From: Nanobdellota archaeon
GTDB taxonomy: Archaea; Nanobdellota; Nanobdellia; Woesearchaeales; GW2011-AR15
Direction: 5' to 3'
DNA: 5,709 nt
Assembly: GCA_018815145.1 (NCBI GenBank)
Contig: JAHIYL010000299.1
Location: forward strand, 1 to 5,709
How positions within the stretch are numbered: the first letter of the stretch is position 1; every line of letters starts with the position of its first letter. Below, piece by piece: positions 4,189-5,709 of the stretch. Both the position numbers and the translations under genes were made by a program. The notes beneath the pieces are model-generated. The model saw nothing but the letters and a program-made list of their open reading frames with translations. It did not search any database and was not told the DNA's origin.

Positions 4189-5409
4189 ATGAGCACAAAT
4201 AAACAAATAAAAAATGATTTGAATAATTATCATTGGTTCAATGAACCTGATAAGGTCAGTATAAAATTGGATGAAAATTTTAGGAAAATAATTGTCAATC
4301 ATGTATTGAAAAACTCCACTTCAATGACTGGATTGGCAAATCAAACTCAGCTTTCAAAGCAAACTCTTTTCAATTATATTTATGGTAAAAGCATGAATAT
4401 TGTTGGTCTAAAAAAACTACTTGATTTTTTGGATAAAGATTATGATTATGTAAAGGGCCATATTGTTGAAATTGCATGCTCAGACATCAAATTACCTGTA
4501 CAATTGAACTGCAAAGAAAGTGCAATAGTATTCGCAGCGATACTTGGAGATGGAAGCAATACAACCAGAGTAATGTACAAAAATAGTGAGCTCACTTTAA
4601 TTAAAAGAGTGGAAGAATCTGTTTTAAGGTGGCTTGGTCCAGTCACAATCGATTATAGAATTTCACAAAAAAACATTCCTTACTTGATGCTGCCAAGAAT
4701 ATTAGGAAGAATACTTACTTATGCAGGAATACCCGAAGGTAAACAAAGTCTGAATAATCCTGGTGTTCCAAATTCAATTATCCATTCTGATATTGAAGTA
4801 AAAAAAGTATTTATACAGCATTTTTTTGATGATGAAGGGTGGCCAGAACAAAATCAAATGAAGATAGGGCTTTCCCAATGTGTTGACTGCACAAAGGTTA
4901 TTCCAACTTCATTTCGAGAAAAGAGTAAAGAACAGGAAGTCTTGTATCTAAATCAAATTCCAGCAGATATTAAAAACAAAATCTTTCCACCAAATCTATT
5001 AATTGACATTAGAAAAATTTTGCTGGAAGATTTTTTTATTCATTCGAATTTGAGATTGAAAAGAATCCTCAATAGAATAAATCATGTAACAGCAGCCTTT
5101 GAACTTGAGATACAGCAACAAAATAGTGTAAAACTATTTGAGAAAAGAATAAATTTTTTTCATCCGTCTAAAAGACAAAAGCTTCATTTCATGATTCATA
5201 GAAACAGAGATTATCCTAAAGATATTATGCTCTTAATTTTGAATGCAACAATTAAAATATCAAATGACAAGGGTTATTTCTTTGCACATGATATAGCAAA
5301 AGAATTAAATTTTCCCCAACCACCAATACGAAAAAGAATAAATACATTAAAAAATATGGGGATTTTTTCTAAGGTGGATAGTAAATTTTATGTGAATGTA
5401 AATTTATGA
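4189..5409 (+). CDS. LAGLIDADG protein with N-terminal HTH and C-terminal winged helix
   Basis: A free-standing protein of 406 residues, not inside an intron or intein as far as visible. Residues 40-80 look like an Xre-type helix-turn-helix (SMTGLANQTQLSKQTLFNYI). The first LAGLIDADG helix is IVFAAILGDG (113-122, D121). GKQSLNNPGVPNSII (184-198) is the typical GKKS...P loop. The second helix is FIQHFFDDEG (208-217, E216). Residues about 365-406 form a winged helix (DIAKELNFPQPPIRKRINTLKNMGIF). Both metal-binding acidic positions are kept (D and E, as in I-DmoI), so nuclease activity is possible. The flanking DNA-binding domains instead suggest a regulator using LAGLIDADG as a DNA-binding core, comparable in idea to bacterial WhiA. 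ATG 4189 is preferred over the in-frame TTG at 4180. Base use is AT-rich compared with the middle genes, which hints at transfer. Its promoter shares an upstream element with the recombinase. Confidence 0.75.
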   Translation: MSTNKQIKNDLNNYHWFNEPDKVSIKLDENFRKIIVNHVLKNSTSMTGLANQTQLSKQTLFNYIYGKSMNIVGLKKLLDFLDKDYDYVKGHIVEIACSDIKLPVQLNCKESAIVFAAILGDGSNTTRVMYKNSELTLIKRVEESVLRWLGPVTIDYRISQKNIPYLMLPRILGRILTYAGIPEGKQSLNNPGVPNSIIHSDIEVKKVFIQHFFDDEGWPEQNQMKIGLSQCVDCTKVIPTSFREKSKEQEVLYLNQIPADIKNKIFPPNLLIDIRKILLEDFFIHSNLRLKRILNRINHVTAAFELEIQQQNSVKLFEKRINFFHPSKRQKLHFMIHRNRDYPKDIMLLILNATIKISNDKGYFFAHDIAKELNFPQPPIRKRINTLKNMGIFSKVDSKFYVNVNL

Positions 5410-5427
5410 TTTTATTTTTCTTTTTGC
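5409..5427 (+). terminator. oligo-T terminator after the LAGLIDADG gene
   Basis: Three T-runs (4, 5 and 5 T) follow the TGA stop immediately, separated by single bases. This fits archaeal U-tract termination. It overlaps the 3' end of the small minus-strand ORF. Confidence 0.45.
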
Positions 5428-5543
5428 AAATGCTCCCATGCTTTGTCCTCCTTTTTACAGAGCCATGATTTTACTAGTGCTTTTTCACTAGCTATAGTTG
5501 TGTATTTTCCACTTAAGGTTTCTTCTTCAATTTTAAACAGCAT
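5412..5543 (-). CDS. small hypothetical protein, 43 residues
   Basis: ATG at 5543-5541 to TAA at 5414-5412. The protein is charged and soluble, with sequence MLFKIEEETLSGKYTTI at the start and KEDKAWEHLQKEK at the end, plus one cysteine (C29). It reads like a real small protein rather than a shadow, and no gene lies on the other strand apart from the last few bases of untranslated sequence behind the LAGLIDADG gene. There is no ribosome binding site before the ATG. A TATA-like GCTTTTTATTT (5579-5569) about 31 bases upstream would place the transcript start within a few bases of the ATG, so it may be leaderless. I do not recognise it. A DNA inverted repeat CTAGTG/CACTAG (5474-5479/5486-5491) lies inside. 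Confidence 0.4.
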   Translation of the reverse strand: MLFKIEEETLSGKYTTIASEKALVKSWLCKKEDKAWEHLQKEK

Positions 5544-5637
5544 CTTAAAACTGAAAAAATATAGAAGCAAATAAAAAGCTTTTGAAAAAACGACTCTGGG
5601 TACTTAATTGACTAAAATTTGTCGTCTGATAGATAAC

Positions 5638-5646
5638 TATATAAAG
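5638..5646 (+). promoter_or_regulatory. TATA box of the gene at the right edge
   Basis: TATATAAAG has its centre 26 bases before the ATG at 5668, which is the distance from TATA box to transcript start in archaea. TCGTCT (5622-5627) and AGACGA (5645-5650) form an inverted repeat on either side of the box, a possible operator. Confidence 0.6.
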
Positions 5647-5667
5647 ACGAGAAATAAAAAATATTAT

Positions 5668-5709
5668 ATGTTTAATCCATTGCCTAAAAACGCAAGTTTT
5701 GATATGAGA
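5668..5709 (+). CDS. 5' end of a protein gene, probably leaderless (runs out of window)
   Basis: ATG at 5668 opens a frame of 14 codons to the window edge (MFNPLPKNASFDMR). The TATA box is centred 26 bases upstream, so transcription should start at or next to the ATG and the mRNA would have no leader. No ribosome binding site is present, in agreement. Too little sequence is visible to name a family. Confidence 0.5.
   Translation, partial: MFNPLPKNASFDMR

Noticed and set aside
4233..4250. GGTTC-AAT-GAACC palindrome, reminiscent of a tRNA T-arm
   Set aside because: It lies inside the LAGLIDADG coding frame and no acceptor or anticodon stem surrounds it.
1..5709. CRISPR array, tRNA or rRNA
   Set aside because: No regularly spaced repeats and no tRNA or rRNA landmarks were seen on either strand.

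Overview
The window looks like a piece of an archaeal chromosome, probably from a small-genome DPANN-type lineage (Woesearchaeota-like). That placement is inference. It rests on archaeal promoters (TATA box about 35 bases before the start codon), Shine-Dalgarno sites of the GGTGAT/GAGGTGAT type, a likely leaderless gene, oligo-T stretches after stop codons, a XerA-sized tyrosine recombinase, and an archaeal-type YchF-like GTPase that keeps the NKAD motif. No rRNA, tRNA or CRISPR array was found.

Layout. Bases 2-421 hold the 3' end of an AT-rich gene of unknown function, followed by an oligo-T terminator. Bases 422-798 are non-coding and rich in structure: a 115-base inverted repeat resembling an integron attC site (473-587), a tandem 10-mer, then a run of nested inverted repeats and short hairpins up to about 783. 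A small unknown gene lies on the minus strand (799-1008). A complete XerA-like recombinase (real start probably 1239) and a PurN-like formyltransferase (2146-2766) follow on the plus strand. Convergent with the latter is an Obg/YchF-type GTPase on the minus strand, split by a one-base frameshift into a GTPase part (2998-3996) and a TGS-domain part (2792-3001). Divergent from it is a 406-residue protein with an N-terminal helix-turn-helix, a LAGLIDADG core with two acidic motifs, and a C-terminal winged helix (4189-5409). The right end holds a 43-codon minus-strand ORF (5412-5543) and the first 14 codons of a probably leaderless gene (5668 onward).

How the parts may work together. The most striking link is a shared upstream element, TGGTCAC[A/T]GGACA, preceded in both copies by TGCAAA(A)TTATG. 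It occurs just before the TATA boxes of the recombinase and of the LAGLIDADG regulator-like gene, 15 and 13 bases before the box. This suggests that one DNA-binding protein, possibly the LAGLIDADG protein itself, controls both genes. PurN and the GTPase are ordinary housekeeping genes with standard promoters and lack the element.
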